The translations under genes were made by a program, and so were the position numbers. A model generated the notes under the pieces. That model did not search any database, was not told the DNA's origin, and worked only from the letters and a program-made list of their open reading frames with translations. Of a stretch of DNA of 5,151 bases, positions 5,032-5,151 are shown piece by piece (position 1 is the stretch's first letter; the number at the start of each line of letters is the position of its first letter). Source of the DNA: Oscillospiraceae bacterium (lineage in GTDB: Bacteria; Bacillota_A; Clostridia; Oscillospirales; Oscillospiraceae); the NCBI GenBank assembly GCA_017550765.1, contig JAFZOC010000028.1:1-5151 (forward strand), written 5' to 3'.

Positions 5032-5151
5032 TCACTCTTCCAGCGCTTTCAGCGCGGCCAGCACCTTGTCCGGGGTAGCCGGGATGCGGGTGACGCGGGC
5101 GCCGGTGGCGTTGAAGATGGCGTTCAGGACAGCCGGGTGAGGAGCATCCAG
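5032..5151 (-). CDS. Molybdopterin-dependent aldehyde oxidoreductase (Mop/XDH family), C-terminal end, partial
   Basis: Only the last 39 codons and TGA are present; the gene runs off the right edge. The reading HPAVLNAIFNATGARV, then RIPATPDKVLAAL, is typical of the extreme C-terminus of the large molybdopterin-binding chain of Mop-type aldehyde oxidoreductases and xanthine dehydrogenases. In that family this end packs near the cofactor domain. The enzymes oxidise aldehydes or N-heterocycles using a molybdopterin cofactor and [2Fe-2S] clusters. The active-site residues, iron-sulfur domains and substrate cannot be judged from this fragment. It is immediately upstream of, and in the same orientation as, the iron-sulfur and cysteine-rich genes, the context in which this accessory cluster is known. 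The stop is ordinary: the next codons do not continue the family sequence, so selenocysteine at this TGA is unlikely. Confidence 0.85.
   Translation of the reverse strand: MDAPHPAVLNAIFNATGARVTRIPATPDKVLAALKALEE

Noticed and set aside
5032..5034. TGA of the oxidoreductase as a selenocysteine codon
   Set aside because: The reading ends exactly where Mop/XDH family proteins end, and the frame beyond it meets another stop within a dozen codons. The spacer hairpin is also too far away for a bacterial selenocysteine insertion element.

Overview
The window comes from a G+C-rich strict anaerobe. All recognisable genes lie on the minus strand, so gene order runs from the right edge to the left. Strong GGAGG-type ribosome sites, ATGA/GTGA start-stop overlaps and many iron-sulfur and paired-cysteine motifs fit a high-GC gut Clostridium relative (Oscillospiraceae type). 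A sulfate reducer cannot be excluded, because the gene order resembles, from memory, the DVU_1559 to DVU_1553 neighbourhood of Desulfovibrio vulgaris. No rRNA, tRNA, CRISPR array or insertion sequence was seen.

Layout in transcription order: (1) 5151-5032 is the last 39 codons of a Mop/xanthine-dehydrogenase-type molybdopterin aldehyde oxidoreductase. (2) 5031-4926 is a 106-base spacer with a perfect 14-bp inverted repeat and a possible promoter. (3) 4925-2631 encodes a 764-residue multi-iron-sulfur protein: a GltD-like N-terminus with a much shortened flavin/nucleotide domain, a ferredoxin-like di-cluster segment, two CCG (HdrB/GlpC-type) domains and a C-terminal tail. (4) 2627-2409 encodes a 72-residue double-CxxC protein. 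(5) 2412-1900 encodes a small class I SAM-dependent methyltransferase. (6) 1895-1470 encodes a C_GCAxxG_C_C-family protein. (7) 1473-226 encodes a PaaK-like adenylate-forming ligase. (8) 225-1 is noncoding and rich in hairpins, with two terminators that read as plus-strand terminators.

The five complete genes are separated by +3, -4, +4 and -4 bases, so they almost certainly form one translationally coupled operon behind the molybdenum hydroxylase gene. The set is a conserved but, as far as I know, functionally unexplained accessory cluster for Mop-type aldehyde oxidoreductases. One reading is that the large iron-sulfur protein and the small cysteine proteins form an electron or thiol/persulfide relay to or from the oxidoreductase. 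The ligase could activate the carboxylate product, or a maturation intermediate, and the methyltransferase could modify a small molecule or cofactor. That joint role is inference; the domain assignments rest on visible motifs.
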